Below are positions 17,744 to 25,847 of a stretch of 64,000 nucleotides of DNA, in pieces. The notes below the pieces were generated by a model. The model was not told where the DNA came from. It did no database searches and saw nothing but the letters and a program-made list of their open reading frames with translations. The DNA is from an uncultured Duncaniella sp. Its GTDB lineage: Bacteria > Bacteroidota > Bacteroidia > Bacteroidales > Muribaculaceae. Numbering within the stretch: the stretch's first letter is position 1; every line of letters begins with the position of its first letter. The stretch spans positions 248,001-312,000 of the forward strand of contig CAJTMH010000003.1 in assembly GCA_910577255.1 (NCBI GenBank), written 5' to 3'. The translations under genes were made by a program, and so were the position numbers.

Positions 17744-18571
17744 TCAGTCCAACCACTCCTCTTTAACTCGTTTTGACAGCGCGTATGGAGTGGTTATTAT
17801 AGGTTTGCAATAGCCGCAGAAAGGGACAGGGAGATTTCTGAGGCGGAATAGCTGTTTTACGTTTTTTAGTGACTGAACAGGTATATAATCGCCTTTCTCC
17901 CATTTGTAATCCGTGCCGAAGGCCTTATTGAAGTTTGTCACACATGCCGACTGCGCACATGGGAAAATCTTATCATCAATGACTGTGAGGCATCCGAAGC
18001 TGTAACATTTGAAGTGGCGCACCCATTTGTTCTGCCGCTTCTGAGGGTCGAGTCTGAACTTGAAGAATGAGTGTTCGAGCGACCTGTCGTCAAAAATCTC
18101 ATATTTGACCCTCTTGGATTCGCACAGCGGTCCAAGGGCGTCGTAGTCAAAGTTGACAGGATAACGCGTAATGGTGATCACCATGTCATGGACCCGACAT
18201 TTCTCCCAAAAGTCATCTGACATCTTGGGGAGCAACAACCCATTGGTGAAGATGCTTATTTTGGCCCACGGAAAGTATTTCCGGGCCAGCTCCATGGCTT
18301 TTGTCAACTCCGGGTAAAGGAGTGTCTCTCCCCCAATAAGATATATGTCGGAGATTTTCCTGGCGCCCTCGATTGACGCGATGGCCGACATGCTCTCGGC
18401 TAACCGTGGCAATCCTTCAAATTCCTTTGGGGCAAGGGGCGAGTAATGGGAACACCCCATGCAGTTGAGGTTGCAGGCATCCGAGAGGTTGAATTCAACT
18501 CTCATGGGCTGTCTGAACCGCAGCGAAAGGGTGTTGCCAAATCTCTTAATGCGTTTTATGATCGACATCAT
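17744..18571 (-). CDS. Radical SAM protein with SPASM-like C-terminal cysteines, substrate unknown
   Basis: A 275-residue protein with the radical SAM cluster motif CNLNCMGC (CxxxCxxC) near residues 33-40, the GGET motif after a beta-strand (YLIGGETLL), and further cysteines in CYSFGC, PCAQSAC and FCGYC that could hold an auxiliary iron-sulfur cluster. I start it at the ATG whose ATGA overlaps the thiL stop; an ATG 33 bases upstream is also in frame. The motif and length resemble small radical SAM proteins found in glycan and peptide modification gene groups. No substrate gene is adjacent, so function is open. Confidence 0.82.
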   Translation of the reverse strand: MMSIIKRIKRFGNTLSLRFRQPMRVEFNLSDACNLNCMGCSHYSPLAPKEFEGLPRLAESMSAIASIEGARKISDIYLIGGETLLYPELTKAMELARKYFPWAKISIFTNGLLLPKMSDDFWEKCRVHDMVITITRYPVNFDYDALGPLCESKRVKYEIFDDRSLEHSFFKFRLDPQKRQNKWVRHFKCYSFGCLTVIDDKIFPCAQSACVTNFNKAFGTDYKWEKGDYIPVQSLKNVKQLFRLRNLPVPFCGYCKPIITTPYALSKRVKEEWLD

Positions 18572-19602
18572 GCTTTGTCGGCTGAAGTTGCCAGCGGATT
18601 CCAACCTTGGGCGCGAAGCGGTATCTCAGTGCCGTCGCGTGTTATCATGGCGCAGCCGAGTGACGGTTTGGTGATATGTCCGATGAGTTTCACACCGGGT
18701 ATTTTCTCAATAGCGTCGTGATAGTGGAGTGGGACGGTAAAGAGAAGCTCATAGTCTTCACCTCCGTTGAGTGCAGCTGTCACGAGGTTCATGCCAAGTT
18801 CCTCGGCCATGATGGCTGTCTGGTAGTCGATAGGGATTCTGTCCTCATATACCCTGCAGCCGGTGTCGCTGTCCTTGCATATATGCAGGAGCTCGGAGCT
18901 GAGACCGTCGCTGATATCCATCATTGCCGTGGGGACTATGCCTGCCTTGTCGAGTTCGCGGATGATGTCTCGTCGGGCTTCAGGTTTGAGCTGGCGTTCC
19001 ACGAGGTATTCCTTGCCTTGGAATTGCGGCTCGAAATCGGGGCGCCCGGCCGACGCTATCTTTTCGCGTTCGAGCAACTGGAGTCCCATATATGCGGCTC
19101 CGAGATCGCCTGACACGCATATCAGGTCGGTGTCCTTGGCTCCGCTACGTTTCACTACCTTGTCGGCAGGAGCTTCGCCGATACATGTTATGGAAATCAC
19201 AAGGCCTTGGCGTGATGAGGTTGTGTCTCCTCCTACGAGGTCCACACCATATATCTCACAAGCGAGTCGTATGCCGGCAAACAATTCCTCGATGTGTTCC
19301 ACTGTGAAGCGTTTTGAAATGCCGAGTGATACGGTGATCTGTTTGGGATTGCCGTTCATGGCATACACATCCGAGAAGTTGACAATGGCCGATTTATATC
19401 CGAGGTGCTTTAGAGGCACGTAGGTAAGGTCGAAATGTACTCCTTCGAGCAATAAATCGGTGGTCACGAGGATGTCGGTGTCGTGGTTGCGTAGGATGGC
19501 GCAATCGTCACCCACACCTTTCACTGTCGATTCGTTGATGGGTTTCAGGTCGCGTGTGAGGCGGTCTATAAGGCCAAATTCGCCAAGTTCGGAAATTTCC
19601 AT
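18568..19602 (-). CDS. thiL: Thiamine-monophosphate kinase
   Basis: Phosphorylates thiamine monophosphate to the active diphosphate. The 344-residue protein shows the PurM/ThiL-fold features: GEFGLIDRL at the N-terminus, the GVGDDCAIL metal loop, TTDLLLEGVHF, NFSDVYAMNGNP, LVGGDTT, and MDISDGLSSELLHIC toward the C-terminus. It follows punA by 100 bases that contain a terminator hairpin, so its expression may rely on readthrough or an unseen promoter. The stop overlaps the radical SAM start. Confidence 0.94.
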   Translation of the reverse strand: MEISELGEFGLIDRLTRDLKPINESTVKGVGDDCAILRNHDTDILVTTDLLLEGVHFDLTYVPLKHLGYKSAIVNFSDVYAMNGNPKQITVSLGISKRFTVEHIEELFAGIRLACEIYGVDLVGGDTTSSRQGLVISITCIGEAPADKVVKRSGAKDTDLICVSGDLGAAYMGLQLLEREKIASAGRPDFEPQFQGKEYLVERQLKPEARRDIIRELDKAGIVPTAMMDISDGLSSELLHICKDSDTGCRVYEDRIPIDYQTAIMAEELGMNLVTAALNGGEDYELLFTVPLHYHDAIEKIPGVKLIGHITKPSLGCAMITRDGTEIPLRAQGWNPLATSADKA

Positions 19603-19637
19603 AGTTTGAGAATTCTGTTAAGGGGATCGGGGGTGTG

Positions 19638-19686
19638 AAAAAAATCGGTCTCCGGAGCTCGCTGTGTGAGGAGTGGCCGGAGACCG
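19638..19686 (-). terminator. Intrinsic terminator after punA
   Basis: On the - strand CGGTCTCCGG (19677-19686) pairs with CCGGAGACCG (19646-19655) and is followed by A then seven T. It separates punA from thiL, although both lie in the same direction. Confidence 0.8.
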
Positions 19687-19702
19687 TGTTATAGTTTGCT
19701 TA

Positions 19703-20515
19703 TCAGCATCTGTTGACCAGTTCCTTCATGATGGTGAGGCATTTGGGCTGCGCTATCAAGGCTGCCTGCTGAACTTCCTCATGGGTGGGCACTTGTGTCA
19801 CGTCCTTGCCACCGAGGTCGGTGATGACCGAGATGCCATAGACGCGCATTCCGGCGTGGTTGGCCACGATCACTTCGGGCACTGTCGACATGCCTACGCA
19901 GTCTCCGCCGATGACGCGGTAGAATTCGTATTCAGCCGGAGTCTCGAACGTGGGACCGGTGACACCTACATAAACGCCGTGCATGAGGCGGATGCCGTTT
20001 TCCTCGGCAATTTTGTCGGCGAGTGCCATCAGCTCCTTGTCATAGGCGTTTGTCATGGCTGGGAAGCGGGTACCGAGTTCGTTATAGTTTTTGCCACGCA
20101 AGGGGTGTTCGGGGAAGAGGTTGATGTGGTCTGTAATGGTCATCACGTCACCTACGACAAATTCCTTGTTCATGCCGCCTGAAGCGTTTGACACGAAAAG
20201 GGTCTCTACGCCGAGCGCCTTGAACACTCTGACCGGAAATGTCACAGCCTTCATGTCGTAGCCTTCATAGTAGTGGAAACGGCCTTGCATGGCAATTACG
20301 CGTTTGTCGCCGAGTCGGCCGAATATGAGGTTCCCGCTGTGGCCTTCCACTGTGGATACAGGGAAGTTAGGGATTTCGCCGTAAGGGATATATTGTTTGT
20401 CTTCCATGTGGTCAACGATAGGTCCGAGGCCTGTGCCGAGAATGATGGCGATTTTAGGCATGTCGGTTACCTTTGAGCGCAGAAAGTCAGCTGTCTGGTT
20501 GATTTTTTCTAACAT
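19703..20515 (-). CDS. punA: Purine nucleoside phosphorylase (inosine/guanosine type)
   Basis: Cleaves purine nucleosides with phosphate to free base and ribose-1-phosphate. The protein has the family-2 trimeric PNP motifs: ILGTGLGPIVDH (phosphate loop), VEGHSGNLIFG, MQGRFHYYEGY, VSNASGGMN, the GVYVGVTGPTFETPAEY substrate loop and GMSTVPEVIVANHAGM. The ATG at 20515 (270 residues) is chosen because an upstream in-frame ATG at 20566 adds 17 unlike-family residues. It lies 71 bases after lpxK in the sppA-lpxK-punA-thiL row. Confidence 0.94.
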   Translation of the reverse strand: MLEKINQTADFLRSKVTDMPKIAIILGTGLGPIVDHMEDKQYIPYGEIPNFPVSTVEGHSGNLIFGRLGDKRVIAMQGRFHYYEGYDMKAVTFPVRVFKALGVETLFVSNASGGMNKEFVVGDVMTITDHINLFPEHPLRGKNYNELGTRFPAMTNAYDKELMALADKIAEENGIRLMHGVYVGVTGPTFETPAEYEFYRVIGGDCVGMSTVPEVIVANHAGMRVYGISVITDLGGKDVTQVPTHEEVQQAALIAQPKCLTIMKELVNRC

Positions 20516-20586
20516 GATTTTATGGTATTGATGATTAAAAAATAAGTATGATTGCAATATGGGCAAGAGGCGGGTAGGGCCGTCCC

Positions 20587-21681
20587 TTAGGATTTAAACA
20601 ACCGGGAGTCGCGTATGGTTTTCTCAAGGGCCGGTGTAAATTCAATTTCGCCTTGGGGGATGAATTCAACCTTGATCGGAACGTAGAATATCGAGCTTTT
20701 GAGCCTATGAGGGAAATAGGGGTTGTTGAGCAGTCGCACGGCATCCTTTTCGGTGGTGACAATGAACTTATTGCCTGGCAGTGCGTCAAATTGCTGTTCG
20801 ATGGCATCCATGTCGGAGGCCGTGAAGTTGTGGTGGTCGGTGAATCGTTTGAGCTTCACCTTTGCTTTGTGGCGACGCAGGTAGCGGGCGAAAGGCTTTG
20901 GATTGGCCACGCCGGTGACGACGAGGATTGATGAGTCGGTAGGGAGGGTGTCGAGTGTCGGGATCTCTGCGACTTCTGTCGGGAACACTGGGACGAGGTG
21001 ACCATAGTTGTAACGAGAGAAGTACAACTTCTGGTAGGGGAAGAGATTTAAATTCTCCTTAAAGATGCGATAATGCATCGGTTTCATGTCGAGCGGACAT
21101 TTCGTCACCACGACAATGTCGGCGCGGTTAAGGGCGCTTTTGGGTTCGCGCAGACGACCGTAGGGGAGGAGCTTGTCGTTAAAGACAGGACGGTTATACT
21201 CAGTCAGCACTATCGAGACGGCCGGTTTGACATAGCGGTGCTGGAAGGCGTCATCAAGGATTATCATGTTGATGGAAGGGTTGATTTCCATCATGCGGTT
21301 AATACCTTCCACGCGTTTCTCGCAGACGGCCACGGTTATGTCAGGCCCGAATTTGCGGTATATCTGATATGACTCGTCGCCGATATCCTCCGGACGCGAT
21401 TGTTGGGATGCGAGCACAAAGCCTTTGGTGGCTCTCTTGTAGCCTCGCGACAGGACTCCGATGTTATACTTCCCGAGAAGCGATTCCACGATATATTCCA
21501 CATGTGGCGTTTTCCCGGTGCCCCCCATGGCTATATTCCCAACTACTACAAGCGGCACGTTGAATTCCTGCTGCTTGAGCATGCCGTATTCAAACATCTT
21601 ATTGCGCACAGCCATGCCTAACCCATACATTTTCGATATAGGGTAGAGCAGAAGCATGGATAGGAGTTTGTTTCTGGCCAC
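20587..21681 (-). CDS. lpxK: Tetraacyldisaccharide 4'-kinase
   Basis: Phosphorylates the 4'-position of the lipid A disaccharide at the inner membrane. The 364-residue protein begins with the LpxK membrane-associated helix (LLSMLLLYPISKMYGLGMAVRN), carries the Walker A GNIAMGGTGKTP and the LSRGYKR and IILDDAFQHR motifs, and keeps TVAVCEKRVEG. All look intact. The gene follows sppA by 75 bases and precedes punA, the usual Bacteroidales order. Confidence 0.95.
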   Translation of the reverse strand: MARNKLLSMLLLYPISKMYGLGMAVRNKMFEYGMLKQQEFNVPLVVVGNIAMGGTGKTPHVEYIVESLLGKYNIGVLSRGYKRATKGFVLASQQSRPEDIGDESYQIYRKFGPDITVAVCEKRVEGINRMMEINPSINMIILDDAFQHRYVKPAVSIVLTEYNRPVFNDKLLPYGRLREPKSALNRADIVVVTKCPLDMKPMHYRIFKENLNLFPYQKLYFSRYNYGHLVPVFPTEVAEIPTLDTLPTDSSILVVTGVANPKPFARYLRRHKAKVKLKRFTDHHNFTASDMDAIEQQFDALPGNKFIVTTEKDAVRLLNNPYFPHRLKSSIFYVPIKVEFIPQGEIEFTPALEKTIRDSRLFKS

Positions 21682-21756
21682 AGTGTTGAAGATATAATAT
21701 AACTAAAGAAGTACGGAATAAACAGTCTCTGGGCGTAAGGTCACAAGGGCGTCGCG

Positions 21757-23535
21757 TTAAAGGCTCACCTCCACATAGTCCATGTGGCACTGGAGTGTCG
21801 ACATGCCTTTCACACGGTTGAGGGTCTCATAGAGGTCGTTGAATTCTCCCAGCTCGTCACGCACCATCGCTGCTTTGATTTCAGCGCCAGCCTCGATGAG
21901 GGCGTCATACCATTTTGGTTTGAGTTCGGGATATGTGGCGATTGTGTAGGAATCCACATTGAGTTGAGAGGCCATTGCGGCAATCGCAGCATCGAGGCCA
22001 CCGAGCTCATCCACGAGTCCTATTTTCAATGCTTCGGCTCCATCCCATACTCGACCTTCGGCAATCATTTTGATTGAGTCCTGGGGGAGTCCGCGACCTT
22101 CGGCGCAGCGAGAAGTGAAGAGTTCGTAGCCGCGTTCCACATAGGTCTGCATGGCGGCCTTCTGTGCTTCAGTCATCGGCTCCATGAGTGTGGGGAAGTT
22201 ACCGTTGGCGTTGGTTTTGACCGTGCCGTTGTTTATGCCGAGTTTTTCGCTGATGAGCTTATGGGCGTTCGGGATGATGCCGAATATGCCGATAGAGCCG
22301 GTGAGCGTGACCGGCTGAGCGAAAATCTTGTCAGCACCGCAAGAGATATAGTAGCCTCCTGAGGCAGCGTAGTCGCCCATTGACACATAGAACGGCTTCC
22401 CGGTGATTGATTTGAATTGCTCAAGGGCTTCCCAGATCTGCTCGGATGCGAAAGCGCTGCCTCCGCCCGAGTTGACATACATGATGAGTCCGTCGATATC
22501 CTTCTCGTCAGCGAGGTCAAGGATTTCGGGGACGAGTTTGGCTGCTACGATGCCGTCGCCCGACTCGTCGGTGATGTCGCCGGTGGCATAGAGCACGGCT
22601 ATTGTGGCTCCTTTGCCATTGCCTTTCTTGTTGATGTCTTTGTCGGTGCAGTAGGCTGACGGGGTCACATATTTGATATCCTCGCGTTTTTTGCAATCGG
22701 TGAGAGCGGCGAGTTTGTCTTCGAAGTCATGGCGATAATTCAGCGCGTCGACAATCTTCTCGTTGATATAAAATTGCGGGTCAGAGGCGAAAATGAAGTC
22801 GTCGGCCCATTTGTTGACTTTCTCCGGGGCAACTTTTCTGGCCTTGGCTATTGTGCCGGTGATGTCACTCCAGATGTTGTCAAGGTAAAGTTGCTGCTGT
22901 TCGCGTGAAGCGTCGCTCATGTGGTCGAGGAGGAATGGTTCCACGGCACTCTTATAGGTTCCTACTTTCACCACCTGGGCTTCTACCCCGATTTTGTCCA
23001 TGAAGTTCTTAAAATACATGGTTGTCGCGGCGAGGCCGTGTATATCCACCTGTCCTATGGGGTTAAGGAAGATGCTGTCGGCCATAGAGGCGATATAGTA
23101 GTCCCCTTGGGTGTAAGCGTCAGCATAGGCGTAGACCCATTTGTCGGGAGCGTCGGTCTTGAATTTGGCCAGAGCTTCCACTATCGCCTTGCGTTGCGCA
23201 AGCCCTGCTGCGGCACCTTTGCATTCGATCAGGATGCCTTCGATGCGGTCATCGTCGGCCGCGTTGACTATCGCGCCTGTGATTTCGTTGAGTCCCTGGA
23301 TGTCGTTGTCCTGGCCCTGCATCATCGCCATCACGTCGATCGAACCAGGACGGTCGGCAATCTGGCCTGAGAGGTCGATGAGAAGGACTGATTTTTTCTC
23401 TATTTTAGCTGTGGTTTTGCTGAATGATGATGCCATGGCTACGCCAAGCACCACGAAAAAGCCTATGAACACTATGAATAGCGAGAACCAGATGCCCGCA
23501 AGAGAACCAAGAAATGCAATGAAAAATTTTTTCAT
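21757..23535 (-). CDS. sppA: Signal peptide peptidase SppA, 67K type
   Basis: A membrane-bound serine protease that degrades cleaved signal peptides. The 592-residue protein has an N-terminal membrane anchor (about 5-35), the general-base lysine in VGTYKSAVEPF, and the nucleophile region GDYAASGGYYISCGADKIFA in the second half. The length corresponds to the tandem-domain E. coli-like form. It is the first gene of the sppA-lpxK-punA row and has a promoter candidate 66 bases upstream. Confidence 0.94.
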   Translation of the reverse strand: MKKFFIAFLGSLAGIWFSLFIVFIGFFVVLGVAMASSFSKTTAKIEKKSVLLIDLSGQIADRPGSIDVMAMMQGQDNDIQGLNEITGAIVNAADDDRIEGILIECKGAAAGLAQRKAIVEALAKFKTDAPDKWVYAYADAYTQGDYYIASMADSIFLNPIGQVDIHGLAATTMYFKNFMDKIGVEAQVVKVGTYKSAVEPFLLDHMSDASREQQQLYLDNIWSDITGTIAKARKVAPEKVNKWADDFIFASDPQFYINEKIVDALNYRHDFEDKLAALTDCKKREDIKYVTPSAYCTDKDINKKGNGKGATIAVLYATGDITDESGDGIVAAKLVPEILDLADEKDIDGLIMYVNSGGGSAFASEQIWEALEQFKSITGKPFYVSMGDYAASGGYYISCGADKIFAQPVTLTGSIGIFGIIPNAHKLISEKLGINNGTVKTNANGNFPTLMEPMTEAQKAAMQTYVERGYELFTSRCAEGRGLPQDSIKMIAEGRVWDGAEALKIGLVDELGGLDAAIAAMASQLNVDSYTIATYPELKPKWYDALIEAGAEIKAAMVRDELGEFNDLYETLNRVKGMSTLQCHMDYVEVSL

Positions 23536-23600
23536 CCGGAGAATATATTAATGAAATGGAATGTGGCGCCCATAGGGCTCCTGATTGGGATAAATCGTCA

Positions 23601-23632
23601 CAAAATTACGACATTGCAACGGTAATAGCAAA
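23601..23632 (-). promoter_or_regulatory. Bacteroidetes-type promoter of sppA
   Basis: On the - strand TTTG (23629-23632), a 20-base spacer and TAATTTTG (23601-23608) fit the -33/-7 consensus. Confidence 0.7.
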
Positions 23633-23806
23633 TAAATCACCGCTTTTTTGTAATATAATATATGTGTGCGAGGGAGTGAAGTGCCAGGAAGGCCGGTGTG
23701 ATTTGGATGTTGGTTGGCGAGATGATATGAAAGTGTTAATATTTTACCCTGATGTGATACTTTTTTAGCTAAATTATGATAAAAAAAGTCAATTCCGCAG
23801 GAAGTT

Positions 23807-23849
23807 TTACAAATTTTACCTTTGTAATCAAAATAAATGTATATCTTTG
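23807..23849 (+). promoter_or_regulatory. Promoter elements and palindrome upstream of the AraC-type regulator
   Basis: Two -7 matches, TACCTTTG (23817-23824) and TATCTTTG (23842-23849), lie upstream of the regulator ATG. The inverted repeat TTACAAA (23807-23813)/TTTGTAA (23821-23827) overlaps the first and could be an operator, possibly for autoregulation. Confidence 0.5.
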
Positions 23850-23918
23850 TGGAAAATAGTGAAATCTATACCTCCCTACATTACCTACTCTTACCTTATT
23901 GTCAATTACCTGTCCTTT

Positions 23919-24794
23919 ATGAACAAGATTATCACAGAAATCACTCCTCTCTCCGAGAAGGACTGCTTTTACCTAATTGATAGATATAAAGACCGTTTTA
24001 CATATCCGGTGCACCGCCACGAAGAATATGAGCTGAACTTTCTGGCAAATTGTAACGGAGCGCGTAGAGTGGTCGGCGATTCTATGGAGACCCTTGGGGA
24101 ATATGACCTTGTTCTGATCGGCAATGGCATAGAACACGGATGGGAGCAGCATGAATGCACAAATGACAAAATACGTGAGATTACGATACAATTTTCTCAT
24201 GACCTGTTCGGCGAATCATTCCTTGCCAAGACTCAACTGTCCACCATACGCCGCATGCTTGAGATAAGCTCAAACGGCATCGCATTTAATATCAGCAGCA
24301 TTCTGCGCGTGTTCACGAAACTTGACAATTTGACCAAGGAGGAGTCGGGGGTCTACCGCATGCTTGACCTCATGGCCATACTTTATGAATTGGCCGAGGA
24401 GGGGAGTTACCGCCGTCTTTCAAGTTCGTCGTTCGCGTCGCTGAAGCCTTCGGGCGACAGCCGCCGTGTGCAGAAAGTGCAGGACTACATCAACCAGCGT
24501 TACAAAGAGGAGATACGCCTCAACGACCTCGCCGACCTTGTCGGGATGACACCGACGGCGTTCAGCCGTTTTTTCAAACTACGCACCGGCAGGTCGATTT
24601 CCGACTATGTGATTGACATCCGCCTCGGGCATGCCACACGTCAACTTGTCGACTCTACGACTTCTGTAGCAGAGATATGCTATGAATGTGGTTTTAACAA
24701 CGTGTCAAATTTCAACCGTATATTTAAAAAGAAGAAAGGGAATTCCCCTAAAGTTTTCCGTGAAATATATCAACACCATAAGATGCTTGTATGA
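23919..24794 (+). CDS. AraC-family transcriptional regulator of the mannan locus
   Basis: A 291-residue regulator. Residues about 15-110 form a cupin-like sensing domain (PVHRHEEYELNFLANCNGARRVVGD and GIEHGWEQH). Residues about 185-285 carry the two helix-turn-helix motifs of AraC (EIRLNDLADLVGMTPTAFSR; TSVAEICYECGFNNVSNFNR). I use the ATG at 23919 because the upstream in-frame codon is a TTG lying inside a promoter element. Its stop overlaps the ATG of the next hydrolase gene (ATGA), which ties it to the polysaccharide locus as the likely activator. It is not a hybrid two-component or SusR-type regulator. Confidence 0.88.
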   Translation: MNKIITEITPLSEKDCFYLIDRYKDRFTYPVHRHEEYELNFLANCNGARRVVGDSMETLGEYDLVLIGNGIEHGWEQHECTNDKIREITIQFSHDLFGESFLAKTQLSTIRRMLEISSNGIAFNISSILRVFTKLDNLTKEESGVYRMLDLMAILYELAEEGSYRRLSSSSFASLKPSGDSRRVQKVQDYINQRYKEEIRLNDLADLVGMTPTAFSRFFKLRTGRSISDYVIDIRLGHATRQLVDSTTSVAEICYECGFNNVSNFNRIFKKKKGNSPKVFREIYQHHKMLV

Positions 24795-25804
24795 AAACCA
24801 GATTCCTCGCAGTCATCGCTACTGCATCAATGCTCATGGGGCTTGCAGCTTGCGGCTCCTCCGCCAAATCAACCACAGAAGGTGAAGGCACCGATTCGAT
24901 AACAGCTTTTGTCAAACCTCTGCATGTCGAGGGCGTGGCGTTGCTCAATGCCGACGGAGATACCGTCGTGCTCAACGGTCCGTCGCTCGGTTGGCATTCC
25001 AACTGGGGTCGATTCTACAACGACAGTACCGTGAAGGCTCTGAAGGAAAACTGGGGAGCCAACATCACGCGCGCTGCTATCGGTGCGCATAAGAGCGGCG
25101 ATTGCGTCAACACTTACGATGCCGACTCGGCCTATGCGGTCAATCTTGCCATGAAGGCTATAGATGCTGCCATCGCCAACGATATGTACATCATCTGTGA
25201 CTGGCATTCACATAACAACACGTTGGCTGACGCCAAGAACTTTTTCACGGTCATCACCGAAAAGTATGGCGACTCGCCCAATATCCTTTACGAGATATGG
25301 AACGAACCTCTTGAGATACCCTGGCAGGAAATCAAGGACTATGCTCAGGAGCTCATCCCGGTGATCCGCAAGAACGCCCCTAACTCGGTGATCATTGTCG
25401 GTACCCCCAAATGGGACCAGGATGTCGATGTGGCTGCCGAATCGCCTCTCGAATTTCCCAATCTGTTATATTCACTGCACTATTACGCCGGAACACACAA
25501 GGATTGGAACCGCGACAAAGCCACCAAGGCTATCGAAGCCGGACTCCCCATCATCATTTCCGAATGCGGCTCCATGGATCATACCGGTGACGGCCCAATC
25601 GACTACGAGTCATGGCAGCAGTGGATGGAGTTTGCCGACAAGCACAATGTGTCAGTGCTGATGTGGGACATCGCCGACAAGGATGAAACCTGCTCGATGA
25701 TTGCCTCTACCGCTTCTGACAACGGTATGCTTTGGAGTGAGGATGACCTTAAGGAATGGGCCAAACTTGCCCGCAAGACCATCAAGGAGCGCAACGCCAG
25801 ATAA
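24791..25804 (+). CDS. GH5 endo-beta-1,4-glycanase lipoprotein, GH5_2-like
   Basis: A 337-residue lipoprotein (GLAAC, Cys21). The GH5 barrel shows HVEGVALLNADG, GWHSNWGRFYN, ITRAAI, IICDWHSH, the acid/base Glu172 in EIWNEP, LHYYAGTH, the nucleophile Glu258 in IISECG and VLMWDIADK. The layout matches subfamily 2 endoglucanases. In this locus a role in cutting glucose-containing runs of glucomannan, or beta-1,4-glucan, is likely. Residue 259 after the nucleophile is Cys, where family members I know mostly have Trp, Tyr or Phe. It is translationally coupled to the regulator gene. Confidence 0.86.
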   Translation: MKTRFLAVIATASMLMGLAACGSSAKSTTEGEGTDSITAFVKPLHVEGVALLNADGDTVVLNGPSLGWHSNWGRFYNDSTVKALKENWGANITRAAIGAHKSGDCVNTYDADSAYAVNLAMKAIDAAIANDMYIICDWHSHNNTLADAKNFFTVITEKYGDSPNILYEIWNEPLEIPWQEIKDYAQELIPVIRKNAPNSVIIVGTPKWDQDVDVAAESPLEFPNLLYSLHYYAGTHKDWNRDKATKAIEAGLPIIISECGSMDHTGDGPIDYESWQQWMEFADKHNVSVLMWDIADKDETCSMIASTASDNGMLWSEDDLKEWAKLARKTIKERNAR

Positions 25805-25847
25805 TTCCGCCACAACTCTTCATTCATCACATTAAAGCAATTCTGAC

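Larger units (their letters stand above)
23536..23918. other. Divergent intergenic region between sppA and the PUL regulator
   Basis: 383 bases without a gene I can support. It holds the sppA promoter on the left and two TAnnTTTG elements plus a TTACAAA/TTTGTAA palindrome on the right. The middle part, about 23640-23800, shows only AT-rich sequence. Confidence 0.7.

Noticed and set aside
23556..23768. 70-residue open frame in the divergent region before the regulator
   Set aside because: It crosses the sppA promoter, has no upstream promoter of its own and shows no recognisable features.
23847..23918. TTG start extending the AraC regulator by 24 residues
   Set aside because: The TTG lies inside a -7 promoter match, and the added residues do not resemble the cupin domain start.
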